Shown piece after piece: positions 8,671 to 17,437 of a stretch of 57,878 nt of DNA. The notes under the pieces were generated by a model. It worked only from the letters and a program-made list of their open reading frames with translations. It was not told where the DNA came from and searched no databases. Source of the DNA: DTU024 sp964518875 (lineage in GTDB: Bacteria; Bacillota; Clostridia; Christensenellales; Aristaeellaceae); NCBI GenBank assembly GCA_964518875.1, contig CAZFHI010000010.1:1-57878 (forward strand), given 5' to 3'. Within the stretch, counting starts at the first letter, position 1; every line of letters begins with the position of its first letter. The position numbers and the translations under genes were made by a program.

Positions 8671-10119
8671 ATGAATAAAGCGGATATAGGTTTAATAGGT
8701 CTTGCAGTAATGGGGGAAAACCTCGTTATGAACATGGAAAGCAAGGGATTTACGGTAGCCGTGTACAACAGAACGGTGGCCAAGGTGGATAGATTTATTT
8801 CAGGGCGCGCAAAGGGTAAAAACATAATAGGCGCGCACAGTTTGGAAGAGCTTGTTTCAAGCCTTAAAAGCCCGCGCAAAGTTATGCTTATGGTAAAGGC
8901 CGGCCAGCCTGTTGACGATTTCATAGAAAAGCTTATACCTTTGCTTGACAAGGGAGACATTATAATAGACGGCGGCAACAGCCACTATCCTGATACTCAA
9001 AGGCGCGCCGAATACGTTGAAAGCAAGGGGCTTTTGTACATAGGCACCGGCGTTTCGGGCGGCGAGGAAGGCGCGCTGCACGGTCCCAGCCTTATGCCCG
9101 GCGGATCCAGAGAAGCGTGGCCCCATGTAAAGCCCATTTTGCAGGCGATAGCCGCCAAGGCGGACGGACAGCCGTGCTGCGACTGGGTAGGCGAAGGCGG
9201 CGCCGGCCACTACGTAAAAATGGTGCACAACGGCATAGAGTACGGCGATATGCAGCTGATTTCAGAAATCTACATACTTATGCGGGATATGCTTAAGCTT
9301 TCCAACGATGAAATGTCCAAAATATTTACGGAATGGAACAAGGGAGAACTGGACAGCTATCTTATAGAAATAACGTCGGACATTTTATCCTACAAAGATG
9401 AAGAAAATAAATACGCCATAGACTATATTCTGGACACCGCGGGACAAAAAGGCACAGGCAAATGGACGGGCATTGACGCGCTTGACGAAGGCATACCCCT
9501 TACCCTTATAGCGGAAGCCGTTTTCGCAAGGTGCTTGTCGAGCGATAAAGATCAGCGCGAGCGCGCGGAAAAGCTTTTTGGCAAGAGCAGCCCCAAAGCG
9601 CCTGAAAACAAAGAGCAGTTTTTAAAGGATATGGAAAAAGCCCTATACGCCGCTAAAATAATTTCCTACGCGCAGGGCTATGTGCTGCTCAGAAGCGCCG
9701 CCAAAACGAACAACTGGAACTTAAACTTCGGCGGCATAGCGCTTATGTGGCGCGGCGGCTGCATAATACGCAGCGTCTTTTTAGGAAAGATATACGACGC
9801 GTTTATGCAAAACCCGGATCTTGAAAACCTGCTTTTCGCGCCTTACTTTGCAAACGCTATGAAAGAAGCGGTGCCTTCTTTAAGGCGCATATGCTCTTAT
9901 GCCCTTCAGGAAGGCGTGCCCGTACCGGCCATGGCAAGCGCGCTGTGCTATTATGACGGGCTTAAAACATATAACGGCAGCGCCAACATGGTGCAGGCGC
10001 AGCGCGATTATTTCGGCGCGCATACTTACGAAAGGAAAGACAGGCCGCGCGGGGAATTTTTCCACACCAACTGGACGGGCGAAGGCGGGGATACCAAGGC
10101 CGGTGTATATAATGCCTGA
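8671..10119 (+). CDS. gnd: 6-phosphogluconate dehydrogenase, decarboxylating
   Basis: Oxidises 6-phosphogluconate to ribulose 5-phosphate and CO2 with NAD(P)+. The 482 aa length fits the long, homodimeric class. The N-terminal Rossmann motif GLAVMGENLVMNM is at 8-20, followed by YNRT (a pattern usually linked to NADP use); GTGVSGGEEGALHGPSLMPGG is the substrate-binding stretch and KMVHNGIEYGDMQ carries the catalytic Lys and Asn. The C-terminal tail RPRGEFFHTNWTGEGG closes the neighbouring active site. The ribosome site GGAGG is eight bases before ATG. Its placement behind a sugar kinase and a mannonate oxidoreductase is unusual, as gnd normally pairs with zwf or gluconate kinase genes. Confidence 0.95.
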   Translation: MNKADIGLIGLAVMGENLVMNMESKGFTVAVYNRTVAKVDRFISGRAKGKNIIGAHSLEELVSSLKSPRKVMLMVKAGQPVDDFIEKLIPLLDKGDIIIDGGNSHYPDTQRRAEYVESKGLLYIGTGVSGGEEGALHGPSLMPGGSREAWPHVKPILQAIAAKADGQPCCDWVGEGGAGHYVKMVHNGIEYGDMQLISEIYILMRDMLKLSNDEMSKIFTEWNKGELDSYLIEITSDILSYKDEENKYAIDYILDTAGQKGTGKWTGIDALDEGIPLTLIAEAVFARCLSSDKDQRERAEKLFGKSSPKAPENKEQFLKDMEKALYAAKIISYAQGYVLLRSAAKTNNWNLNFGGIALMWRGGCIIRSVFLGKIYDAFMQNPDLENLLFAPYFANAMKEAVPSLRRICSYALQEGVPVPAMASALCYYDGLKTYNGSANMVQAQRDYFGAHTYERKDRPRGEFFHTNWTGEGGDTKAGVYNA

Positions 10120-11380
10120 ACTGCTTGAAGGCGTTTACGCTGCCGGTAAAGACGCCGGTTTTTCCAAGGAAGAATTAGCGCGCATAATACAGCGGGCTTT
10201 AAAACCGGCAAAAAGCAGCATAAAAAAAATACTGCTCGTTCCGCCGGATTTTACGCGTATGCACTCAATGGCGGGTGTAATTTCTGAAATTATTTATAAA
10301 GAGCTTAAAGATTCAGCGCAGGTGGATATTATGCCGGCGCTTGGAACCCACGTCGCCATGACAAAAACGGAATGGCAGACCATGTACGGCTCAATACCCT
10401 ATGAAAACATGCGAGTGCACGACTGGCGCAACGGCATAACAAAAATAGGCGAGGTGCCAGCGTCTTTCGTAAAGGAAGCGTCTGATGGACTGGTTGAAAC
10501 AAGCATACCTGTTGAAATAAACAAGCTCCTGCTTGATAAAAGCTACGATTTAATACTTTCAATAGGGCAGGTCGTGCCGCACGAAGTCGTAGGCATGGCA
10601 AACTACAGCAAAAATTTGTTTGTTGGCGTCGGCGGTGCCGGCATGATAAACTCTTCCCACATGCTTGGGGCGTATTACGGGCTTGAGCGCATGATGGGTA
10701 AGGATCATTCCCCTGTGCGCCGCGTGTTTGACTACGCGGAGGAGCATTTTTTGCAAAATATGCCTTTGCAGTATATTTTAACCGTAACGGACGCCCCGGG
10801 AGGGAACGTAAGAACCCACGGCGTATTCATAGGCAGGGACAGAAAATACTTTGAAAAAGCGGTCGGACTTTCGCAAGAAAAGAACATAATAAAGCTTAAA
10901 AAGCCTATAAAAAAAGCCATAGTGCTGCTTAATGAAAATGAGTTCCATTCAACATGGCTCGGCAACAAGTCCATATACAGGACGCGCATGGCCATAGCGG
11001 ACGGAGGGGACCTTATCATATTGGCGCCCGGAGTTAAGCGCTTCGGCGAGGATAAACAGGTTGACGCCCTTATACGCAAATACGGCTACAAGGGCACCGG
11101 CTATGTTTTAAAGCAGATAAAGCTAAACGGCGATTTAAAAAACAATTTATCCGCTGCCGCGCACCTTATACACGGTTCAAGCGAGGGCAGGTTCAGCATA
11201 ACCTACTGCACGCAGCACCTTACAAAGGAAGAAGTGGAGCAGGTCGGCTATAAATACATGCCGCTTGATGAAGCTGTAAAAAAATACAGAGCTCAAAGCC
11301 TGAAGCCCGGGTACAACACAGTAAACGGCGAAGAAATCTACTACATAGATAACCCCGCCTTAGGACTTTGGACAGCTTAA
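10112..11380 (+). CDS. LarA-superfamily nickel-pincer-nucleotide racemase/epimerase
   Basis: A 422 aa homologue of lactate racemase LarA, whose cofactor is a nickel-pincer nucleotide tethered to a lysine. The pattern of functional residues is kept: DFTR at 46-49 (LarA DxTR), His80 in ALGTH, His157 in VPH, Lys167 and His183. The spacing His-10-Lys-16-His equals that of LarA H174/K184/H200, so cofactor tether, nickel ligand and acid/base residues all appear present. Known members of this superfamily racemise lactate, malate and other 2-hydroxyacids, and one group is a D-gluconate 2-epimerase. With a mannonate oxidoreductase and 6-phosphogluconate dehydrogenase in the operon, D-gluconate/D-mannonate epimerisation is the best guess. 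ATG 10112 overlaps the gnd stop by 8 bases; the ribosome site is weak. No larB, larC or larE is in the window. Confidence 0.82.
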   Translation: MPELLEGVYAAGKDAGFSKEELARIIQRALKPAKSSIKKILLVPPDFTRMHSMAGVISEIIYKELKDSAQVDIMPALGTHVAMTKTEWQTMYGSIPYENMRVHDWRNGITKIGEVPASFVKEASDGLVETSIPVEINKLLLDKSYDLILSIGQVVPHEVVGMANYSKNLFVGVGGAGMINSSHMLGAYYGLERMMGKDHSPVRRVFDYAEEHFLQNMPLQYILTVTDAPGGNVRTHGVFIGRDRKYFEKAVGLSQEKNIIKLKKPIKKAIVLLNENEFHSTWLGNKSIYRTRMAIADGGDLIILAPGVKRFGEDKQVDALIRKYGYKGTGYVLKQIKLNGDLKNNLSAAAHLIHGSSEGRFSITYCTQHLTKEEVEQVGYKYMPLDEAVKKYRAQSLKPGYNTVNGEEIYYIDNPALGLWTA

Positions 11381-11438
11381 GCTTAAATAAGCAACGTAAA
11401 CTGCTCATACTAAATTATAAAGTATCTTTAATCTTAAC

Positions 11439-11474
11439 AAAAACCGGCGGCGTGATTTCGCTCCGCCGGTTTTT
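11439..11474. terminator. Bidirectional rho-independent terminator
   Basis: A perfect stem CCGGCGG (11444-11450) / CCGCCGG (11463-11469) is flanked by AAAAA on the left and TTTTT on the right, so it works on both strands. It separates the rightward sugar-acid operon from the leftward permease gene. Confidence 0.9.
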
Positions 11475-11506
11475 GTAATGCTATATGTCTATAAACTGAT
11501 TGACAA

Positions 11507-12799
11507 TTATAGTATAAAGAAAAGTATAAGGCAGGCTATAAGAGAAAAGCAAAGGCAAAGAGGAACGGCCTGGAACATTAGCTTAGGGAAAAGCTTAGAT
11601 CTTTCTTCTTCACTTTCTATTGAACCTAATATAAGGCTGCCGCCGGACGAAAAAGGTGAAATTGACGTTGCCTGCGCGCCTGTTACTATAACGGTAAACA
11701 GGAGCATGGGGTTTAGACCGGATGCCGCTGCGATAGCTGGCACAACAGGAAACAGCGCAGGCGTAACTACGCCAAGCGTGCTGCTGAAGAAAGACATGAA
11801 TCCGCCGATAAGCGTGAGCACGAACGGAACTAACCAAGGCGCTATGCTTGACCCTACCCATCCTGCTATCATATCGACAGTACCTGCTTTTATTGCGACC
11901 TTTATAAGCATTCCTATGCCGCAAATCATAATAAGGGTGTTCCACGGAACCTTGGCTATTACTTCACGCTGATTTCCAAGCTTCATAAATAGGGCGATAA
12001 CGGTAAATATTATAGCTATAAGACCTACGTCTATTTTTTTGTTAAGATACGCAATGCCAGAACTGTTTGGGAATATTAGTGAAAGTATTGGGAAAATAAG
12101 CACGGTAAACACGAGCGCCAATATTAAATACAGCGTTTGCTTTTGCTTGGTGTTTAATTTTTCAGGCTTATCTATTCCATACTCTTTTATATTATGCCCT
12201 GTCTTTGATGATATGAGTATCCATACTGATAAAACAACGATAGGCAGTATAAAAGTTGTTAAGAATATGGAAGTAGTGTGGGCAAAAGCATCAGGGGCGT
12301 ATTCGGTCTGTTCTATAAGTCCTCTAAATATCATGCCGCTTGCGCTTGTCATAAAGTTAGCTCCTGCCAAGGCGCCATAGTTTACAGCTACGGAGCCTAA
12401 TATCAGGCTAAGCCCCGTTTTGCTGCATATAATCAAGGTTATGGGTGCAAAAATAGCAAGCACTGTAAAATATCCTGCGCCCAACGCTGCAACCAGGGTC
12501 GCCGCAAAATATATAAACAAAGGTAGAAAATTGGGGAACTTCCTGCATGCGTATAGCAAGTGCATAGCCAGTTTTTCAAGTGTTCCGTTTACAACGGCGA
12601 AATTATAGAACAAAGAAATCGCCATTATTACGAAGAAAATTTTTGTCGGCCACATAGCTATAAGCTCCGAGGGCTTTAAACCCATGAAGAAGCAGCCTAT
12701 TATGTAAGCGAATATTATACCAAAGAAACCTGTGTTTATTTTTGTTTTATATCCTAAAGCAATAGCCAAGGCTATGGCTAATAAAATAGCAACAGTCAT
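11507..12799 (-). CDS. Polytopic anion permease, MatC/ion-transporter superfamily
   Basis: A 430 aa inner-membrane transporter with about eleven hydrophobic segments in two halves separated by a hydrophilic loop around residues 205-225. The pattern, with AGANFMTSASG in the first half and TSISPFSSGGSL near the C terminus, is that of the ion-transporter (IT) superfamily, nearest to MatC-type dicarboxylate carriers. The substrate is probably a small organic anion; this is inference. It starts 18 bases after the DUF6282 hydrolase stop and so shares its transcript. Codons are more AT-rich (many TTA, ATA and AAG) than in the flanking sugar-acid operon, which may mean later acquisition. A Na+/H+ antiporter of the NhaD type is a less likely alternative. 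Confidence 0.7.
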   Translation of the reverse strand: MTVAILLAIALAIALGYKTKINTGFFGIIFAYIIGCFFMGLKPSELIAMWPTKIFFVIMAISLFYNFAVVNGTLEKLAMHLLYACRKFPNFLPLFIYFAATLVAALGAGYFTVLAIFAPITLIICSKTGLSLILGSVAVNYGALAGANFMTSASGMIFRGLIEQTEYAPDAFAHTTSIFLTTFILPIVVLSVWILISSKTGHNIKEYGIDKPEKLNTKQKQTLYLILALVFTVLIFPILSLIFPNSSGIAYLNKKIDVGLIAIIFTVIALFMKLGNQREVIAKVPWNTLIMICGIGMLIKVAIKAGTVDMIAGWVGSSIAPWLVPFVLTLIGGFMSFFSSTLGVVTPALFPVVPAIAAASGLNPMLLFTVIVTGAQATSISPFSSGGSLILGSIESEEERSKLFPKLMFQAVPLCLCFSLIACLILFFIL

Positions 12800-12817
12800 A
12801 AATATATTCCTTTCAAA

Positions 12818-13678
12818 TTATTCTTTTATTCCTAAAAGTTTAGCTGGAATAATATGCGTCATATACCACAACTCTTCTTTTGTAACGCCTGCGTTAAACA
12901 GGTATTGCATATATTCTTCAAGTGCTATTTCCCAATTCGGGTTTTCCACTTGCCCTCCGTCTGTATCCACCATAACATTTTTATATCCTACAAGCCTTAT
13001 AGTTTCAAGGTTATCTTGAAGGTTGCTCTTGTAAACTCCGCCACCCATAGGCTGAGCGTAACAACGCTCCAGTATAACGTTATAGTCGTCAACTATGCGT
13101 TTCTGGTCTTCATGGCTCATGCCGACTACCCAAAATTCGGGGTGCGTTATGACTATCTTTTTAAGCCCTAAATTTCTTGCGTAATCGACGACAGCGAATA
13201 TTTCTTCAGGGGATAGATGCCCTGTTCCTAAAACCACGTCGTTATCTTTTATTATTCTAAGTATCTCCTGCAATTTTGGAACAGGTTTAAAGTGTTCGTC
13301 AAGGCATTCTATGCCTCCGGATTTACCGTTTTTGCTAAGCTGGTTTTTAGCGTGCGTAGTTGGAAGCCAAACTACCTTAGCACCCATTTTTATGCCTGTT
13401 TCAACAGCGACGGGGTTAAGCCCTCCTATTGCGTAGTTTAAAGTAACACTGCCATACATAACGAAATCATTATCTCCGTTATGAACCTTGCGATTATACT
13501 CGTTGCAAAGAAAAGCTCTGTTCATCGTTGTTCCGTGGTGCGACTTTAGCACTATACCTTTTGCGCCAACCCTTATTCCGGCTTCCATAAGCTCAAAATC
13601 TGTATAAGCTCTCTCTCTTATGTCCGGCGCGGAATGCACATGCATGTCGTACACGCCTTTTAATCTTACCTTTTCCAT
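12818..13678 (-). CDS. DUF6282-family metal-dependent hydrolase
   Basis: A 286 aa soluble TIM-barrel-type protein. The N-terminal motif DMHVHSAPD (residues 11-19) is the first pair of metal-binding histidines of the amidohydrolase/PHP-like superfamily; further likely ligands are KSHHGTT, GTGHLS, ITHPEF and the late Asp in MVDTDGG. This matches the family named DUF6282, for which no reaction is established to my knowledge. It is the first gene of a two-gene operon with the permease, so it probably acts on the imported solute. It lies back-to-back with hutH, but nothing shows that the two share a pathway. Confidence 0.78.
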   Translation of the reverse strand: MEKVRLKGVYDMHVHSAPDIRERAYTDFELMEAGIRVGAKGIVLKSHHGTTMNRAFLCNEYNRKVHNGDNDFVMYGSVTLNYAIGGLNPVAVETGIKMGAKVVWLPTTHAKNQLSKNGKSGGIECLDEHFKPVPKLQEILRIIKDNDVVLGTGHLSPEEIFAVVDYARNLGLKKIVITHPEFWVVGMSHEDQKRIVDDYNVILERCYAQPMGGGVYKSNLQDNLETIRLVGYKNVMVDTDGGQVENPNWEIALEEYMQYLFNAGVTKEELWYMTHIIPAKLLGIKE

Positions 13679-13984
13679 AAAACATCTCCTAAAATAAATT
13701 TAAAGATTTGCCCGTTAGTGCCGAACTTATTTAATATGCATTATTATTGCATAAACTAAACGTATAAGTATTTGCTTTATTTGGTGATAGTTTAAGCACA
13801 ATAAGAGCCGCTTGATTAATCTTATCTTAGTATAGCCCGCCTGTGTGTATAATGCAATAGAATTTATACTCTTTATATTCATCATTTTTCCCCGCTTGCG
13901 CTGCATAAGTTATTGACTTTATACCTTTTTTGGAATAACATTTATGCGTAAAATATGTGAAAACAAAAAGAAAAGAGGAAGTCT
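13679..13984. other. Intergenic control region between DUF6282 gene and hutH
   Basis: About 300 AT-rich bases with no gene. Around 13735-13755 an ATGCA/TGCAT inverted repeat with a TTATTAT spacer is seen, and GCATAA recurs near 13905; either could be an operator serving both divergent genes. The hutH promoter is listed separately. No riboswitch is recognisable. Confidence 0.4.
13913..13941 (+). promoter_or_regulatory. Promoter of hutH
   Basis: TTGACT (13913-13918) and TAACAT (13936-13941) are 17 bases apart, 43 bases before the hutH start. The sequence GCATAA just upstream of the -35 repeats one found near 13750. Confidence 0.5.
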
Positions 13985-15526
13985 ATGCATCCTGAGGATA
14001 TAAAAAGTATACAAATTGACGGCGACAGCTTAAGTTTGGAAGAGCTTGTCGCGGTGGCCCGCTTTGGCGCTGAAGTAGAAATAAAGAAAGAAGCGTTGGC
14101 GGCTATGGAAAAATCCCGCCGTATGGTGGAAAAGATACTGGAAAAAGGAGAGCCCGTATATGGCGTAAACACGGGCTTTGGCGCTTTAAGCCAGGTCAGC
14201 GTAGACGCTGAGCAGGCGGGGCAGCTTCAGAACAACTTAATACTAAGCCATGCGGTTGGCTGCGGCAATCCGCTGCCTGTTGAAACCGTGCGCGCCATGC
14301 TTTTGCTGCGCGCAAACGCTTTAAGCAAGGGGTGCTCCGGCGTAAGGCCGCAGATAGTTTCTACGCTTGTTGAAATGCTTAACAGGAAGGTGCATCCAAT
14401 AGTGCCTGAAAAGGGTTCTCTTGGGGCGTCGGGGGATCTGGCCCCGCTCGCGCACATGTCGCTCGTGCTTTTAGGCTGCGGTGAAGCGGAATACAAGGGT
14501 GAAATAATGCCCGGCAAAAAAGCCATGGAACTTGCGGGGCTTAAAACGTTCAGCCTTCAGGCTAAAGAAGGCCTGGCGCTTACAAACGGCACGCAGTGCA
14601 TGGCGGCAATAGGCGCTCTCGCGCTTTACGACTGCAAAAATCTGTGCCTTTTAGCGGACGTTGTTTCTTCAATAAGCGTGGAAGCTCTTCAGGGGCAGAT
14701 AAGCGCGTTTGACGAGCGCGTGCACAGCCTGCGCCCGCATTCGGGCCAGCAGACCTCCGCTAAAAATTTAAGGCTTATACTAAGCGACAGCGAAAATATA
14801 AAGAACTGCCGTGGCCTGCGCGTGCAGGACGCCTACGCTCTGCGCTGCATACCGCAGGTGCATGGAGCGGCGCGGCAGGCGGTTTCACACGTTGAAGACG
14901 TTTTAAACACAGAGTTTAACTCTGTTACGGATAACCCGCTTATATTCGCGGACGAAGGCGACGTAATTTCAGGCGGCAACTTCCACGGCGAACCTCTTGC
15001 CATATGCTTTGACTACTTAGGCATAGCGGCTTCGGAGCTTGCGAATATTTCTGAAAGGCGCCTTGAACGCATGGTAAACCCCATGCTTTCAAACGGGCTG
15101 CCGCCGTTTCTTACCGCTGGTTCAGGCGTAAATTCAGGGCTTATGATAGTGCAGTACAGCGCGGCGAGCATGGTGTCGGACAACAAGGTTTTAGCGCACC
15201 CTGACAGCGTGGACAGCATACCGTCTTCCGCTAACCAGGAGGATCATGTGTCCATGGGCACAAACGCCGCAAGGCATTTAAGGATGATAGTTGAAAACAC
15301 GTTTAACGTGCTTTCGCTTGAGCTGTTTGCGGCGTGCCAGGCGGCGCAGCTAAGGAAATGCCATATGTCAAAAGTGGACACTGCTGTTTTTGATCTTGTA
15401 AGACAACATATAGATTTTATAGAGCGCGACAGGGAGCTAAGGCGCGACGTAATAGAAATACAAAAGCTTATACGCACTGAAGAAATAATACAGACGGCTT
15501 TAAATATCTGCCCAGAGCTTAAATAA
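13985..15526 (+). CDS. hutH: Histidine ammonia-lyase
   Basis: Deaminates L-histidine to trans-urocanate and ammonia. The self-made MIO electrophile comes from Ala148-Ser149-Gly150 in GSLGASGDLAPLAH. YGVNTGFG at 59-66 supplies the catalytic Tyr. Residues Ser88-His89 in LILSHAVG are the Ser-His selectivity pair typical of histidine lyases rather than the Phe-Leu or His-Leu pairs of phenylalanine and tyrosine lyases. NGTQ, the QDAYALRCIPQ stretch and NFHGEP are also intact; 513 aa is the usual length. AGAGGAAG precedes the ATG. The other hut genes (hutU, hutI, hutG/F) are absent from the window, so it stands alone with its own promoter. Confidence 0.92.
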   Translation: MHPEDIKSIQIDGDSLSLEELVAVARFGAEVEIKKEALAAMEKSRRMVEKILEKGEPVYGVNTGFGALSQVSVDAEQAGQLQNNLILSHAVGCGNPLPVETVRAMLLLRANALSKGCSGVRPQIVSTLVEMLNRKVHPIVPEKGSLGASGDLAPLAHMSLVLLGCGEAEYKGEIMPGKKAMELAGLKTFSLQAKEGLALTNGTQCMAAIGALALYDCKNLCLLADVVSSISVEALQGQISAFDERVHSLRPHSGQQTSAKNLRLILSDSENIKNCRGLRVQDAYALRCIPQVHGAARQAVSHVEDVLNTEFNSVTDNPLIFADEGDVISGGNFHGEPLAICFDYLGIAASELANISERRLERMVNPMLSNGLPPFLTAGSGVNSGLMIVQYSAASMVSDNKVLAHPDSVDSIPSSANQEDHVSMGTNAARHLRMIVENTFNVLSLELFAACQAAQLRKCHMSKVDTAVFDLVRQHIDFIERDRELRRDVIEIQKLIRTEEIIQTALNICPELK

Positions 15527-15536
15527 TTGGCAATTT

Positions 15537-15565
15537 GCTGAAATTCAAGTATACTATGCTCAGCG
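15537..15565 (+). promoter_or_regulatory. Promoter of cysS
   Basis: TTGGCA (15537-15542) and TATACT (15560-15565) with a 17-base spacer lie 20 bases before the cysS start. The leader is therefore too short for a T-box, which often controls cysS in Firmicutes. Confidence 0.6.
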
Positions 15566-15584
15566 CATTTATTTAGGAGGAAAT

Positions 15585-16982
15585 ATGCAGATATTTAACA
15601 CTATGAGCCGGAAAAAAGAAGAATTCGTCCCACTGCATGAAGGAAAGGTGGGCATATATTCCTGCGGGCCTACGGTTTACAACTACTTCCATGTAGGCAA
15701 CGCGCGCCCGTTTGTGGTGTTTGACGTGCTGCGCAGGTATCTGGAGTACAAGGGCTATGAGGTAACGTTTGTACAGAATTTTACCGATATAGACGATAAA
15801 ATGATACAGCGCGCAAATAAGGAAAACATTACAGTAAAGGAACTGGGCGACCATTTTATAGAAGAATACTTTAAGGACGCGCATGCTCTTGGCGTGCGCG
15901 ACGCCACGCACCATCCGAGAGCTACGGAGCATATAGACCGAATTATAGAAATAGTTAAAAGGCTTGAGGAAAACGGCAAGGCCTACGAAGTAAACGGAGA
16001 CGTTTATTACGATACGAGCGCGTTTTCAGGCTACGGCAAGCTTTCCGGGCAAAGCTTAAAGGACCTTAACTCCGGCGCCCGCATTGAAATAGATAAAAAC
16101 AAGAAGCACCCGGCGGATTTTGCTCTGTGGAAGCATGAGCGCCCGGGAGAACCCGGCTGGGAAAGCCCGTGGGGCAAGGGGAGGCCGGGCTGGCACATAG
16201 AGTGCAGCGCCATGAGCACGCAGTACCTTGGCGAAACGTTTGACATACACTGCGGCGGGCAGGACCTTATATTCCCCCACCATGAGAACGAGGTTGCCCA
16301 GTCCGAGGGAGCTTTTGGAAAGCCGTTCGTAAGGTACTGGATGCACAACGGTTTTTTAAGCATAAACAACGAGAAGATGTCCAAATCTCTCGGCAACTTT
16401 TTTACAGTAAGGGATATACTAAAAAAGTACGACCCGGAGTCCGTGCGCATGTTCCTTTTATCCGCGCATTACAGAAGCCCTCTTAATTTCAGCGAGGAAG
16501 CCATTAAACAGGCGCAGGCTTCTCTTGTAAGGCTTTACGCGGCAAGGGACAAGCTGAGCTTCCTGATTGAAAAAAGCAGGGAAACGAAACTTTCGGAAAA
16601 TGAAGAAGCCATAAAACGGGAAATTCAAGAGTACGTAACGAAGTTTGAAAGCGCCATGGACGACGACCTTAATACGGCGGAGGCTATGGGAGCGCTGTTT
16701 GAACTCGTATACGCCGTAAACACCAGGCTAAGCGCGGATTCTTCAAGGGAGCTGCTTGAGTTTGCGAGAGAAAGCCTTGTAAAGCTTTGCGACGTGCTGG
16801 GATTACTCATGAAAAAAGAAGACGAGCTGCCGGAAGACGTTAAAAACATCGCCGCAAGCCGCGAAAAAGCGCGAAGAGAAAAGAACTGGGCGCTTTCAGA
16901 CGAGCTTAGAAATAAGCTTAACGCCATGGGCTATTCCGTAGAGGATACGCATGACGGCCAGAAAATAAGCAAAACACTGTGA
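15585..16982 (+). CDS. cysS: Cysteinyl-tRNA synthetase
   Basis: Class I aminoacyl-tRNA synthetase that charges tRNA-Cys in the cytoplasm. The HIGH-type motif HVGN is at 36-39, preceded by the zinc ligand in YSCGPTVYN. IECSAMS and the PHHENE stretch supply the remaining zinc ligands. KMSKS is at 264-268. The 465 aa length is standard, with the usual helical anticodon-binding C terminus. AGGAGG lies six bases before the ATG. The stop overlaps the GTG of the next gene (GTGA, 16979-16982), tying it to a ComEA-like protein. Confidence 0.97.
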   Translation: MQIFNTMSRKKEEFVPLHEGKVGIYSCGPTVYNYFHVGNARPFVVFDVLRRYLEYKGYEVTFVQNFTDIDDKMIQRANKENITVKELGDHFIEEYFKDAHALGVRDATHHPRATEHIDRIIEIVKRLEENGKAYEVNGDVYYDTSAFSGYGKLSGQSLKDLNSGARIEIDKNKKHPADFALWKHERPGEPGWESPWGKGRPGWHIECSAMSTQYLGETFDIHCGGQDLIFPHHENEVAQSEGAFGKPFVRYWMHNGFLSINNEKMSKSLGNFFTVRDILKKYDPESVRMFLLSAHYRSPLNFSEEAIKQAQASLVRLYAARDKLSFLIEKSRETKLSENEEAIKREIQEYVTKFESAMDDDLNTAEAMGALFELVYAVNTRLSADSSRELLEFARESLVKLCDVLGLLMKKEDELPEDVKNIAASREKARREKNWALSDELRNKLNAMGYSVEDTHDGQKISKTL

Positions 16983-17332
16983 ATACAAAGCGCGCGGCAC
17001 GGCTTTTTACAGCGCTTGCGCTGCTCGCGGCCGCGCTGTGCCTTGCGCAGGCGTTTTCGAGCTTAAAAAGGCCGCCCGACGAGCCCATGCTTTTCAGCGA
17101 AAAAAATATATTAAGCGCGCAAAAAGTACAGGACACAGTCGACGAAGCGCGTAAAATATCCATAAACACAGCGGATAAGCAAAGCCTGATAAGCCTCAAC
17201 GGCATAGGGAAACATACGGCGGAAGAAATAATAAAAAACCGTCCGTATTACTATCTTGAGGACGTAATGCTCGTAAAGGGCATAGGCGAAAAGCGCTTCA
17301 GCCAGATAAGAGATTTTATAAGCCTTGAATAA
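16979..17332 (+). CDS. ComEA-like helix-hairpin-helix DNA-binding protein, short form
   Basis: A 117 aa protein with an N-terminal hydrophobic segment (about 8-26) that is either a membrane anchor or a signal peptide, a short linker, and a C-terminal double helix-hairpin-helix domain (about 58-117). The domain carries SINTADKQSLISLNGIGKHT and later VKGIGEKRFSQI, the pattern of ComEA, which binds incoming DNA outside the membrane. It lacks the SLBB domain of full-length Gram-positive ComEA. It starts with GTG overlapping the cysS stop. The next gene is a secreted ComEC-type MBL hydrolase, which suggests that the pair acts on extracellular DNA. A role in DNA uptake is inferred from homology. 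Confidence 0.8.
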   Translation: MNTKRAARLFTALALLAAALCLAQAFSSLKRPPDEPMLFSEKNILSAQKVQDTVDEARKISINTADKQSLISLNGIGKHTAEEIIKNRPYYYLEDVMLVKGIGEKRFSQIRDFISLE

Positions 17333-17437
17333 AACCTCGGCCGCTTGAAGCCCTTAAAACGGCGCTTAAACTTAAATACTCCATAAGCTTTAACAAAAAC
17401 AAACAGAATTGTCTTAATTAAATTAAAAAGGGAAATT

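Noticed and set aside
9899..10111. Extended N terminus of the LarA-type protein
   Set aside because: It would overlap gnd by over 200 bases in another frame; ATG 10112 fits the normal family length.
15527..15584. T-box riboswitch before cysS
   Set aside because: The predicted promoter is only about 20 bases before the gene, which leaves no room for a T-box leader.
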